Positions 35,989 through 45,113 of a stretch of 64,000 nucleotides of DNA are shown one piece after another. The translations under genes were made by a program, and so were the position numbers. The stretch comes from JAPPLB01 sp965218555 (GTDB lineage: Bacteria; Acidobacteriota; Terriglobia; Bryobacterales; UBA6623): the NCBI GenBank assembly GCA_965218555.1, contig OZ244625.1:2170001-2234000 (forward strand), given 5' to 3'. Position 1 is the stretch's first letter. Each line of letters starts with the position of its first letter. Below the pieces are notes generated by a model that searched no databases, was not told where the DNA came from, and worked only from the letters and a program-made list of their open reading frames with translations.

Positions 35989-36323
35989 GGTGCTGGCTGC
36001 TGGTCAGTTTAGCCTTGCTGCGCAGGGTCTGCGGGAGCCTTAGGACGGCATCCGGCTGCTTGTCCTCGCCATGTCATTTACTTTCAAAAACTTGAATCCC
36101 GAATGAGCACCCAAGACAGAGAGCTGCAGTTCAGGTTGCGGAATCGCCGTACAGGGTCGGATTTGCGCAGTTCAATCATTTCCATTAGCCACCCGCAAGA
36201 CCACTTGACTAAGCTAACGAGGCGGGTGGAAGATGTATTCCGTCTGGTGCGCCCTTCATAGCACCTGCACAGCGCACTGACCCTCAGACGGACGCTTGCC
36301 GAGCGGACCAGGAGACCCCCCTC
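35989..36323. other. Divergent promoter region between queG and the Tes-like gene
   Basis: No gene is seen in these 335 bases, which separate two divergently read genes and must hold both promoters. ACCAGGAGAC, a good ribosome binding site, lies shortly before ATG 36324. No clear -35/-10 pair or operator was identified. Confidence 0.5.
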
Positions 36324-38453
36324 ATGCAAAGACCTGTTAAGTATGTCGAAAAAGGCCTGACCAAGGCCGCGACCGGGATGTGGAACGCGGTGCAGTACTT
36401 CAACGCGAAGAAGGCGCCGAACCCGTCGTTCACACCCAACTGGTCGGAAAAGCCCATGCTCAAGACCTGGGAGAAATCGAAGCCGCCTCTGGGCTGGCCG
36501 CGGGAGACCGATTCGCTCTGCCCCAAGTGCGTGCGGGAAGCGCGTGAGGCGATTCTCAACGGTGAAGTCGACTACAAGATTCTCAAGTCGCAAAAGGTCG
36601 GCGAGGTCAAGGCCACGATCATCGAACGCGACAACGAGATCTGGATGATCAAGGACTGTCCCACACACGGCCGCATCGAAGACATCATGGCGATCGACTC
36701 GAAGTTCCTCGAGCACATTGAGTCGAACTTCCCGGGCCGCGACATCCGCGCCCACAACGATAAGGATCTGCATAATCACGGCAGCAGCACGGTCAAGTAC
36801 GGCCGCGGATCCGTCCTGACCGTCGACCTGACAAACCGCTGCAACATGATGTGCGACCCCTGCTTCATGGACGCCAACCAAGTCGGCTTCGTCCACGAGC
36901 TCGAATGGGATGAAATCAAAACCGTCCTCGACAACGCGATGAAGATCAAGCCGCGGCGACAGATGTCGGTGCAGTTTTCCGGCGGCGAGCCTACCATGTC
37001 GCCTTACTTCATCAAGGCCGTTCAATACGCGCGGCAGTTGGGCTTCAACTCGGTGCAGGCGGCGACAAACGGCATCGAGTTCGCCAAGAGCAAGGAATTC
37101 GCCGAGATGGCGGCCGACGCCGGTCTGCGCTACGCCTATTTGCAATTCGACGGCGTCGGCAACGAGCCAAACTCGCACCGCAAGGTCGGCAACCTGTTCG
37201 ACGTGAAGCTGAAGGCCATCGAGAACATGCACACGGCGGGCACCGAGATCATTCTCGTCACGACTCTCGTCAACAACGTGAACAACGAAGAGGTCGGTCC
37301 GATCATCCGGTTCGCAATGGACAACCCCGGAAAGATCGCCTTTATCGCGTTCCAGCCGGTGTCGTTCACGGGCCGTGACGAAGAGATCACCGACGAGCGC
37401 CGCTTGCGGCAGCGCTACACGCTCTCGCACCTCGCCCGCGACGTCAAACAGCAGGTCGGCATCACCGAACCGAACCGCGACTGGTTCCCCATCTCGGTCA
37501 TGTCATCCTTCGCCGACGCCGCGGATGTGGCGCACGGCCCGCAATCGACCTGGGGACAAGTCAGTTGCGGTTGCCACCCGAACTGCGGAGTTGGCACCGC
37601 GCTGATGATCAACAAGCAGACGAAAGAGATGGCTCCGGTCGCCGAGTTCATCAACGTTCCGCAGTTCGTGCAGGACATCCGCAAGATTACCGACAGCGCC
37701 CGCTCGGCAAAGATGACCAACTTCCAGATGGGGTTGGCGCTGCTGAAAAACTACCGTCCGGAGAAGGCGCCCTCTTCGTTCAGCCTGTTCTCTTTGCTGA
37801 CGAAGTTCGACAAGTCATTCGGACTTTCGGGCAAGAATTACGGCAAAGGTGTTGCGCGCCGCAACGACCAGTGGAACTTCCTGTTCGTTGCCGGAATGTG
37901 GTTCCAAGACCTGTTCAACTACGACTTCCGTCGCACCGAGATGTGCATCATCCCCTACGGCACGCAAGAGGGCGAGATTTCCTTCTGTGCCTACAACACG
38001 GGCATCGGCTGGCGGAACATCATCGAGAAGATCCACATGACGGCTACGCTCAGCGACTGGTACAACGATCACGGCCGGCACAAGATCTACGCCGGTGGCA
38101 AGAAGGTCGAGCAGGTCCGGGTCGGCGAGTATCTGTCCATTGACGAAGACGATGCCGGCCGCGGAGCGCAAGTCTACAAAGGCCCCGCGAACGCCCGCGA
38201 AGAGAAGATCATGGAGCGCGACCGCAAGCTCGCCGAAGCACGCGCCAAGGGAGAGATTCCGCGCTCGGAAGCCTCGAAGAAGAAGATTCTGACCAAGGAA
38301 GAACAAGATCGGTTGATGAAGATGTACCGCGAGCAGGTTCTGAAAGAGACGCCGAATCCGGGCTTGGTTCAGATCAACGGCATGGGGAACGGCTCGGGAA
38401 ACGGCACCGCGAAGCCGGCAAGTCAAGAATTGGTGGGGGTCAGCGGAGATTAG
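36324..38453 (+). CDS. Radical SAM protein, tetraether-synthase (Tes)-like
   Basis: A 709-residue radical SAM protein. Its N-terminal part has LCPKC (residues 65-69), then IKDCPTHGRIED (110-120). Together with the radical SAM motif LTNRCNMMCDPCFMDANQ (CxxxCxxC at 173-180), this is the order typical of archaeal Tes proteins. The SAM motif SGGEPTMSP follows at 219-227. Additional cysteines lie in CGCHPNCG (415-422) and at 541 and 555 (MCIIPYGTQEGEISFCAYNT), likely auxiliary clusters. The GCPxDCGLC site often present before the radical motif in archaeal homologues is missing. A charged Lys-rich tail ends the protein. Tes joins two lipid tails by carbon-carbon bond formation to make membrane-spanning lipids; that role here is inference. 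A terminator follows. Confidence 0.72.
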   Translation: MQRPVKYVEKGLTKAATGMWNAVQYFNAKKAPNPSFTPNWSEKPMLKTWEKSKPPLGWPRETDSLCPKCVREAREAILNGEVDYKILKSQKVGEVKATIIERDNEIWMIKDCPTHGRIEDIMAIDSKFLEHIESNFPGRDIRAHNDKDLHNHGSSTVKYGRGSVLTVDLTNRCNMMCDPCFMDANQVGFVHELEWDEIKTVLDNAMKIKPRRQMSVQFSGGEPTMSPYFIKAVQYARQLGFNSVQAATNGIEFAKSKEFAEMAADAGLRYAYLQFDGVGNEPNSHRKVGNLFDVKLKAIENMHTAGTEIILVTTLVNNVNNEEVGPIIRFAMDNPGKIAFIAFQPVSFTGRDEEITDERRLRQRYTLSHLARDVKQQVGITEPNRDWFPISVMSSFADAADVAHGPQSTWGQVSCGCHPNCGVGTALMINKQTKEMAPVAEFINVPQFVQDIRKITDSARSAKMTNFQMGLALLKNYRPEKAPSSFSLFSLLTKFDKSFGLSGKNYGKGVARRNDQWNFLFVAGMWFQDLFNYDFRRTEMCIIPYGTQEGEISFCAYNTGIGWRNIIEKIHMTATLSDWYNDHGRHKIYAGGKKVEQVRVGEYLSIDEDDAGRGAQVYKGPANAREEKIMERDRKLAEARAKGEIPRSEASKKKILTKEEQDRLMKMYREQVLKETPNPGLVQINGMGNGSGNGTAKPASQELVGVSGD

Positions 38454-38487
38454 TAGAGCGCAGCGTCCGCAGTCTCCCGGTTTCAAC

Positions 38488-38524
38488 AAGGCCCGCTCCC
38501 TGAGGGGAAGCGGGCCTTTTGTTT
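38488..38524 (+). terminator. Rho-independent terminator
   Basis: A 10-bp stem AAGGCCCGCT/AGCGGGCCTT with an 11-base loop is followed by a T-rich tail (TTTTGTTT). It sits 34 bases after the stop of the Tes-like gene, so that gene is probably a single-gene transcript. Confidence 0.85.
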
Positions 38525-38553
38525 GCCTTCGAGGTTGCTGCGGAACCGCCTCT

Positions 38554-39366
38554 TCAGCTCTGTCTGAGAAGCCACCGGACCGCGTTGTGCTTGAGTTTGA
38601 TGTACTCCGGGTTCCAGTGTGCGGTGAGCAGGTGTCCCGGTGAAAAGTAGCAGACACGGCCCTTTCCGTAGTCGTAAGCCCAGCCTGCCGGCGCGGTCGC
38701 GCCGAGGTCCCGGAACTCCAGCCCCTCTTCATTCACCGACTCCAGCAGGATGTGCTTCGGGTCCTTGTCGTATTCCATGTAATGCTGCTCGTCCGTCACC
38801 ACGAAATCGTTGACGCCTTGCGTGATCGGGTGGTTCGGGTTCCTCACCTTGACCTTGAACGGCCGGATCGGCGGGTGGCCCTGGTAGGCCGCGCCGAGAA
38901 CGTCACGAAAATCAGGATCCGTCAGTCCCACGTGTGTGGTGTTGTGCAGGAAAAGCGCTGACCCGCCGTGGTCAACGAATTCGCGGACAGCTTTGCCTTG
39001 TTCTGGCTTCATCCACCACTGATACTTGCCTGACGTGGGTACGATCGGCGGCTCGCTGACGATCTCCGGGGAGTCCGCCCCCTTGCGCGTCGGATAACCG
39101 TCCGGCCAGATCATGCCGTCGCGCTGAACGATCAGCATCCTGTAGCCGTCAAGCGTCTCGGAAGTGAGCATGGTGGTGTCATCGCACAGATCGAGCGACA
39201 CACCCAAGCCTTGCGCAATGTCCCGGTTCAGCGCCGTCCGGATGTAGTCGGAATTGTGAGAGCGGTCTCCGATCAGCACGAACGCCGTTGCTTTCTTCGC
39301 TTTCTTCCGGCTGCAGGCCAAGGCAGGGGTGAGAGCGAGGGTCAAGAGCGCTGAGCGTCGTGTCAT
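38554..39366 (-). CDS. ThuA-like domain protein, exported
   Basis: About 270 residues starting at MTRRSALLTLALTPALACSR, a Tat/lipoprotein-like signal (lipobox ALAC). The glutamine-amidotransferase-like ThuA fold follows, with VLIGDRSHNSDYIRTAL, REFVDHGGSALFLHN and KGRVCYFSPGHLLTAHWN. ThuA proteins are tied to sugar (trehalose) use, but the biochemical step is unclear. It converges on the Tes-like gene, with the terminator between them. Confidence 0.75.
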   Translation of the reverse strand: MTRRSALLTLALTPALACSRKKAKKATAFVLIGDRSHNSDYIRTALNRDIAQGLGVSLDLCDDTTMLTSETLDGYRMLIVQRDGMIWPDGYPTRKGADSPEIVSEPPIVPTSGKYQWWMKPEQGKAVREFVDHGGSALFLHNTTHVGLTDPDFRDVLGAAYQGHPPIRPFKVKVRNPNHPITQGVNDFVVTDEQHYMEYDKDPKHILLESVNEEGLEFRDLGATAPAGWAYDYGKGRVCYFSPGHLLTAHWNPEYIKLKHNAVRWLLRQS

Positions 39367-39575
39367 GGCGCCTATCTTATCTCTCTCGACCATCGACCTG
39401 CCGGGAGCGAGCAGAGCGGATTCTCGATGGGGCCCGGTTTTCAAGCAGGACCTGCTTGCAGGGAGGCCTGCAAGGCGCCGGAACTACTTCCACGGCGGTC
39501 GAGTCGTGCAGTTCGACCGTCAGGTGGGAAGAAATGCAATCTGGTGACACCAGGCTTCGTGCATAATTTAGTGAC

Positions 39576-40373
39576 ATGGTGCGCAACGTCACGGACTACG
39601 GAATCCTTCTCCTTCTCGCCGCCGGCTTCGGCTGGGCCCAACAAGCTGAGAAGAATCCGTTCACGAGGTTCGAGGACATCGCCGAAGGCAGACGGCTCTA
39701 CCGACTCGACTGCGTCAACTGCCACGGCATGGAGGGCAAGTCGGGACGGGGGGCGCGGCTTGCGACGAAGTTTCGGCGCTATGGCAGCTCCGACCGCGAG
39801 ATGTTCCGGACGATCTCCAACGGAATCCCCGGCACTGAGATGCCCGGCCTGTGGCGTGGCGCCGAAGCGGTCTGGAAGGTCCTCGCGTTTGTGAGAACGC
39901 TTGAAGAGAGCGTGACGGAAGCTTGCGTCGCCGACGCCGGTGAAGCCCGGAAGGGCCGCGAGGTTTTTCTGAACAAAGGCTCCTGCACGGCTTGCCACAC
40001 CGTCGGCATGGGAGGAGGAAAACTGGGGCCGGACCTCTCGTTCATCGGCGCCCGCCGCAGCCACGAGCACTTGCGCGAATCGCTTGTCAACCCGGGAAAA
40101 GATATACCGTCCCGTCATCGCGCCGTCAGGCTTATAGACGATCAGGGCGGCCGGTTCGAAGGCGTCATTCTCAACGAGGACGGCTACACCGTGCACATGC
40201 TCGACCGTGGCGAAAAAATCCGCTCTTTCTTGAAGGTTGACTTGCGCCAATTCGAAAAGCCGAAAGAATCGCTCATGCCCGGCTATGGTGACCTGCTCGA
40301 TGAAACCGAGATGAACGATCTGATCGCCTATCTCTGCGGTCTGACTGGAACGGATGTGAGGGCCGCTCGATGA
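39576..40373 (+). CDS. Diheme c-type cytochrome
   Basis: A 265-residue exported protein with a signal peptide (GILLLLAAGFGWAQQ). Two CxxCH heme motifs are present, CVNCHG near residue 47 and CTACHT near 138, each in a cytochrome c fold (GIPGTEMPGLWRG supplies the first Met ligand). The C-terminal part (LVNPGKDIPSRHRAVRLIDD) is like the linker of dehydrogenase-associated cytochromes. It overlaps the following PQQ-dehydrogenase by 4 bases (ATGA), so the pair are coupled and probably pass electrons between them. Confidence 0.88.
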   Translation: MVRNVTDYGILLLLAAGFGWAQQAEKNPFTRFEDIAEGRRLYRLDCVNCHGMEGKSGRGARLATKFRRYGSSDREMFRTISNGIPGTEMPGLWRGAEAVWKVLAFVRTLEESVTEACVADAGEARKGREVFLNKGSCTACHTVGMGGGKLGPDLSFIGARRSHEHLRESLVNPGKDIPSRHRAVRLIDDQGGRFEGVILNEDGYTVHMLDRGEKIRSFLKVDLRQFEKPKESLMPGYGDLLDETEMNDLIAYLCGLTGTDVRAAR

Positions 40374-41953
40374 GATTCCTGATTCTTCTGCTGGTTTTGG
40401 CCCCGGTTCTCTCCGCGCAGGTCACACACGGGGACTTGCTCCGCGCCGATGAGACGCCCGGAAACTGGCTCACTTACTCCGGCAACTTCCAGGGCCACCG
40501 GCACAGCGGGCTGGATGAAATCACGCCGTCCAACGTCGATCAACTCCGGCTCAAATGGGCCTTCCAAAGACGCATCCGCGAAAAATTCGAAACAACTCCG
40601 CTCGTAGTTGACGGCGTCATGTACCTCACCGTCCCTCCGAATGAAGCGTACGCGCTGGATGCCGAAACGGGCGTCGTGCTTTGGGAGTACAAGCGCTCAC
40701 TGCCGCCGAAGGTCATCGTCTGCTGCGGACAGGTGAATCGGGGGCTTGCCATCCAAGGCGATCGCTTGTTCATGGCGACGCTTGACGCGATGGTTATCGC
40801 GCTCGACCGCAAGACCGGCCGCCTGCTGTGGGAATCGGAGATGATCGACTACAAGCTCGGCTATGCAGCCACCCACGCGCCGCTCGTCGTCAAAGACAAA
40901 GTGCTCGTCGGAGTGGCGGGTGGGGAGTACGGCATTCGCGGTTTCATCGACGCCTACAACGTAGAGGACGGGGAGCGCGAGTGGCGGTTCTACACCGTTC
41001 CCGGCCCCGGCGAATTCGGCAATGACACCTGGGAAGGCGATTCGTGGAAGACGGGCGGCGCTTCGATCTGGATCACCGGCTCCTACGATCCCGCAACGAA
41101 CCTGACCTATTGGGGCACGGGCAACCCGGGGCCCGACTGGAACGGCGATGTCCGCAAGGGTGACAATCTGTTCTCCGACGCCGTCGTCGCGCTTAACGCC
41201 GATACCGGCGAGCGGGAGTGGCATTTCCAATTCACGCCTCATGACGTTCATGACTGGGACGCCACGCAGATCATGGTCCTGGTCGACCGCGCTTTCCAAG
41301 GACGCGACCGCTCATTGCTGATCACCGCGAATCGGAACGGGTTCTACTACGTGCTTGACCGCGTGAGCGGTGAGTTTCTGCACGCCAGCGAATTCGTCAA
41401 GCAGACCTGGGCGGAGCGTATCGACGAGAGCGGCCGGCCGGTTCGGGCGCCTGGCAAGTTTCCGACCGAGAAAGGCAACAAGGTCTATCCGATGGTTGCA
41501 GGCGGCACGAACTGGATGTCGCCTTCGTACAGTCCGCGAACGGGGCTCTTTTACGTGACCGCCCGCGAGGGTAGCAGCGTCTATTTCAAAGGTGAGGCCG
41601 TGTACAAGCCCGGCACGCGGTTCTGGGGCGGCCACTTCCGCAACCAGGACCAGGACGAAGACTGGAAAGGCGCCATCCGTGCGCTTGATCCCGTGACGGG
41701 CGCGCTCGTCTGGGAACACCGCATGTTCCGACCCGCCTGGGCCGGACTGGTGTCGACCGCGGGCGGACTCGTCTTCGGCGGTAGCGAAGAAGGCTACTTG
41801 AAAGCACTCGATGCGAAGACCGGCAAGCAACTCTGGTACATCAACCTGGGCGGCCGGATTGTCGCCTCACCGATGGCTTTCGCGAGCAAAGGCCGCCAGC
41901 ATGTGGCGGTGGCGGCCGGTAATGGTTTGTTTGTATTCACGTTGCCGAAGTAG
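40370..41953 (+). CDS. PQQ-dependent alcohol dehydrogenase-like protein
   Basis: A 527-residue periplasmic quinoprotein with a signal peptide and the eight-bladed propeller. Motifs are the disulfide pair VCCGQVNRG (Cys118-Cys119), the calcium-site Glu in VAGGEYGIRG, Asn in GTGNPGPDWNGD, and the catalytic Asp in HDVHDWDATQ (about 297). The residue two positions after that Asp is Thr. Lanthanide-dependent XoxF-type enzymes carry an extra Asp there, so a calcium enzyme is likely. It oxidises an alcohol or aldehyde and passes electrons to the coupled diheme cytochrome. The heme domain found in quinohemoproteins is on the separate gene upstream. Confidence 0.87.
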   Translation: MRFLILLLVLAPVLSAQVTHGDLLRADETPGNWLTYSGNFQGHRHSGLDEITPSNVDQLRLKWAFQRRIREKFETTPLVVDGVMYLTVPPNEAYALDAETGVVLWEYKRSLPPKVIVCCGQVNRGLAIQGDRLFMATLDAMVIALDRKTGRLLWESEMIDYKLGYAATHAPLVVKDKVLVGVAGGEYGIRGFIDAYNVEDGEREWRFYTVPGPGEFGNDTWEGDSWKTGGASIWITGSYDPATNLTYWGTGNPGPDWNGDVRKGDNLFSDAVVALNADTGEREWHFQFTPHDVHDWDATQIMVLVDRAFQGRDRSLLITANRNGFYYVLDRVSGEFLHASEFVKQTWAERIDESGRPVRAPGKFPTEKGNKVYPMVAGGTNWMSPSYSPRTGLFYVTAREGSSVYFKGEAVYKPGTRFWGGHFRNQDQDEDWKGAIRALDPVTGALVWEHRMFRPAWAGLVSTAGGLVFGGSEEGYLKALDAKTGKQLWYINLGGRIVASPMAFASKGRQHVAVAAGNGLFVFTLPK

Positions 41954-41972
41954 GCTGCGGTTGCCCGTTGGC

Positions 41973-44849
41973 TCAGTTCGTTGCGTAGTTGACCCAGATA
42001 GGGCTTCCCCAGGCCATGTTGTTGTCTTCTTGGATGACGCGCACGTAGAAGTAGTGAGTGCCCGGCTCGATGTCCGAGTCGGTATAGCTGAAGGTGACCT
42101 CGCGCACACCCGGGTGGGAAGTGTAGACGAAGGTGTTGTCCTTGATGATGTCGATCTGCTGAATATTCGCCGTGCCGATGATTCGCACATCGATGCGCGG
42201 CGGTTCGTTGGTAGAGAACTCTTCACCCATCGCATGACCGGCGCTCTGGAAGTCGACGATGATGTTCTCGGTGGCCGCGTAGGTGCGGCGCGCATGGAGT
42301 GAATCCCAGATTGCTTCATAGCTGCGCTCCAGGGTATAAACCGCCGCATAAGACATATGCGTCGAGCGGTGATCGGAACTGGCGATGAAGCCCATCTTGT
42401 AGCCCTTCGCAAGTGCATTCCAGATAAATCCTTTCGGGCGCATATCGCCCGACGTAATGTAGCCTCCCACGACGATCTTTTCGGCGGTGGCGCCACGGGG
42501 GGCTCCCAGGTATTCGTAGGAGTCACGGTTGCCTTGAAACATCTCGACGAGGCGCTCGACTTGCTCGTCGTTGTACCGCCAGTCGGTTCCCATTTGCGTG
42601 GCGGTCGTGTGCGGAATGCTGATCGCCTTTTGCCGGTCACCGGAAAGCAGGTTCTTCCAGAGCATCAACATGTCGTCCTCGGCGACGCCGCTTTCACGAT
42701 CGCCGAGTTTGATGCGGACGGGATCGTATCCGCGTCCGCGCCAGACGATATTGCGGTGTCCGTCGGGGTAGGCGACGGTGCGTTCATAGTTCAGCATCGG
42801 ATAGAAGACGCCGGGGATCTTGTATGCATCCACGGCTTTATCGACCATGCGCCATAAGTAAGACGTATCAACCTTCTCCGGCAACAGGTGCTCGGACGGT
42901 CCGAGAAAATCCAGGCGCGCCGCATCGATTGCATAGCGGTAGCAATCATAGAGACTGCCGTCGCTATATCCGTCAAACGACAGGTCGGTGTGGCGATGCA
43001 AGTCACCCCAGGTGACGTGGTATTTCTCGCCTTCCACCTCCATCTGGTAAGTCTTCCAAAGGGGACTGGCATGTTCTGGCTCCGCGTCATCCACCACTTC
43101 GGGAGCAGGTAGATCGTCCGTTCCTACGAAGAACTCACTTTCGACGTGCCCGCCGGGGATCTGATCAAGATCAAGCTTGCCTGCATGTACGTCGTACTGC
43201 CAGAACCGCTCATGTTCCGCCGCATAGCTCTTCCCGTCTGTCTGCGACGCGATCCACAGATCGCCCGCCGCATCGACCGCCACAGCCGGCCGCTGCTCGA
43301 GGCGCCCGTCGGAGAAAGGAATCCACACCGGCGGCGTCCAGCCGTGGCCGTCGAACATCGTGACCTTGTAATCCCAATAGGGGAAGATCGACCGCGCCGC
43401 CACTGAGGGCGGATTCGTCCGGCCCAGAGTGCGCGTTCGCAGAATCGCCCAAACACGGCCCTTGCCATCCACTTGCAATACCGGGTATTCGGTGAACGTC
43501 CGCCGGGCGCTGTCGAGACCCAGGGCCATCCAGCTTCCGGTGATCGGACTAGCAGCGAAGCGATGATCGATCGGTAGCGCAGGCTTCGCAATCCGGCCGC
43601 GATCGAGCACACGTACCTGCGCTTGCCGGTGGAAGTACAGGCCGCTCTCGCCGCGATGGATACCGCTGATCCCGTAGTGATCCTTGCCCCAGTTCGGACC
43701 GCCGTTGTCCCAGGCCATCCAAAGGCGGTCGCGATGGTCATAGGCGAGACTCACATGCGCTTGAAAGTCTTCACTCTCGGTCAGGCGGTCCAGCGGTCCC
43801 AGCTTGCCGTTGGCGTAGCGCCGTAGAAAGATGTCGTAGTTCCCGTGTCGATAGCTGTCCCAGGCAATGGCGGCCTCGCCGCGCGAGTTGACAGCGATCG
43901 AAGGCTCCCAGTCGTTGGCCGGATGCTCTGTCACCTTGATCGGCGCCGACCATGCATCCCCGCGCCTGACCATCAGCGACACGTCAGTGTTTCCCGACGC
44001 GCCCGACTGGTAGACCAGGTACACGTCACCGTTCGGTGCTGCCGCCATACGCGGAAACGTGTCGGGGCCCGGACCGCGCGTCAGCGTCTCGCCCGCCGGC
44101 TCACCGCCGACCGTGTACTCCACTTTGTAAAGATGGACGAGACCGTCGCGAATCGTCGACGCGACGGCCGTGACCGCCCGCGGCCTCGTCGAAACCAGCG
44201 CCACCTGATAGTAGTCGCCGGCGGCGGCAAGCGTCACGGCCTCGTCCCATGTCTCACCGTCTGCCGAAGAACGAAGCCGGACCGTATCCAAGCCGGCCTC
44301 GAACGCGATCCAGGCCACCCATACGCGTCCGTCCGGGCCGATCGTCATCGCCGGGTAGTCATCGTCGGCCAAGCTTTCTGACATTCGCTGCGAAGCCGGC
44401 ACGCGCTCAATCTGAATGCGGCCGTCGAGTCGCTTCAGAGTCTCCTGGTAGCGCACTTCACCAGCTCGGAACCTGGCGTCGCCCTGCGCAGTCTTGATCG
44501 AGATCAGCGTCCGGCCGCCGCCGACGATATCGACAATCACGCCCTTCCAGCGCGCCGGCGAGAAGGACGCCCGATCCCTCGGCTCCATCTGCAGCTTGCC
44601 GTCCCACTGATTGCCGCATTGCCATGACGACTCATCAAAAGATTCATCGGGACCGAAGTGGTGCGACGCAACAATCGTCGCCTCGCCGGACGCGGCCGAA
44701 AGTGAACCACTCCAATCCGTAATCGTCGCATCGGCGCCGCCGAACAGGATCCGGAAACGCTGCTGTGCCGCCAGCGGAATCACTGCGGCAATGGTCACAA
44801 GAAGAACACAAATACGCACGGCAACAGGCAGGACCCTTCGTCGAATCAT
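41973..44849 (-). CDS. DUF3604 protein with N-terminal propeller
   Basis: A 958-residue exported protein (signal peptide VAVRICVLLVTIAAVIPLAA). The first 500 residues look like a sialidase/TolB-type beta-propeller, with WDEAVTLAAAGDYYQVA, then FPRMAAAPNGDVYLVYQSGA, and IAWDSYRHGNYDIFLRRYAN. The C-terminal half is DUF3604, a metal-dependent domain of the PHP kind, with WGDLHRHTDLSFDGYSDGS, GPSEH and ASSDHRSTH. DUF3604 proteins are abundant in carbohydrate-rich niches, but their reaction is unproven. It may bind a glycan through the propeller and cleave a phosphate- or sulfate-like bond. It converges on the PQQ-dehydrogenase gene. Confidence 0.8.
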   Translation of the reverse strand: MIRRRVLPVAVRICVLLVTIAAVIPLAAQQRFRILFGGADATITDWSGSLSAASGEATIVASHHFGPDESFDESSWQCGNQWDGKLQMEPRDRASFSPARWKGVIVDIVGGGRTLISIKTAQGDARFRAGEVRYQETLKRLDGRIQIERVPASQRMSESLADDDYPAMTIGPDGRVWVAWIAFEAGLDTVRLRSSADGETWDEAVTLAAAGDYYQVALVSTRPRAVTAVASTIRDGLVHLYKVEYTVGGEPAGETLTRGPGPDTFPRMAAAPNGDVYLVYQSGASGNTDVSLMVRRGDAWSAPIKVTEHPANDWEPSIAVNSRGEAAIAWDSYRHGNYDIFLRRYANGKLGPLDRLTESEDFQAHVSLAYDHRDRLWMAWDNGGPNWGKDHYGISGIHRGESGLYFHRQAQVRVLDRGRIAKPALPIDHRFAASPITGSWMALGLDSARRTFTEYPVLQVDGKGRVWAILRTRTLGRTNPPSVAARSIFPYWDYKVTMFDGHGWTPPVWIPFSDGRLEQRPAVAVDAAGDLWIASQTDGKSYAAEHERFWQYDVHAGKLDLDQIPGGHVESEFFVGTDDLPAPEVVDDAEPEHASPLWKTYQMEVEGEKYHVTWGDLHRHTDLSFDGYSDGSLYDCYRYAIDAARLDFLGPSEHLLPEKVDTSYLWRMVDKAVDAYKIPGVFYPMLNYERTVAYPDGHRNIVWRGRGYDPVRIKLGDRESGVAEDDMLMLWKNLLSGDRQKAISIPHTTATQMGTDWRYNDEQVERLVEMFQGNRDSYEYLGAPRGATAEKIVVGGYITSGDMRPKGFIWNALAKGYKMGFIASSDHRSTHMSYAAVYTLERSYEAIWDSLHARRTYAATENIIVDFQSAGHAMGEEFSTNEPPRIDVRIIGTANIQQIDIIKDNTFVYTSHPGVREVTFSYTDSDIEPGTHYFYVRVIQEDNNMAWGSPIWVNYATN

Positions 44850-45113
44850 CGCGAACCTCGATTCCCAATGATACTGGACCCTGAGGTCTCACTTTCATGC
44901 AGTCCAATAGAGGCGATGGCCGATGGCGCGTTGCCTCTTCTCCGTAGTGAATGTCAAACGTCTTGTCAGGAATGAAGGGGACCGTGCGGCCCATCCCGCC
45001 GTCGCGTCGTGGTCCATCCGGAATGAGGATCATTCCAGCCGGGGCGGTATGATAGCACTGAGGCGGGTGGGAACAGGCAACTTCTGCAACCGCTTCTTCC
45101 GAGGAACACAACT

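Noticed and set aside
36084..37430. A 448-codon minus-strand frame opposite the Tes-like gene
   Set aside because: Antisense to a gene with clear radical SAM motifs and a good ribosome binding site; no motif of its own.
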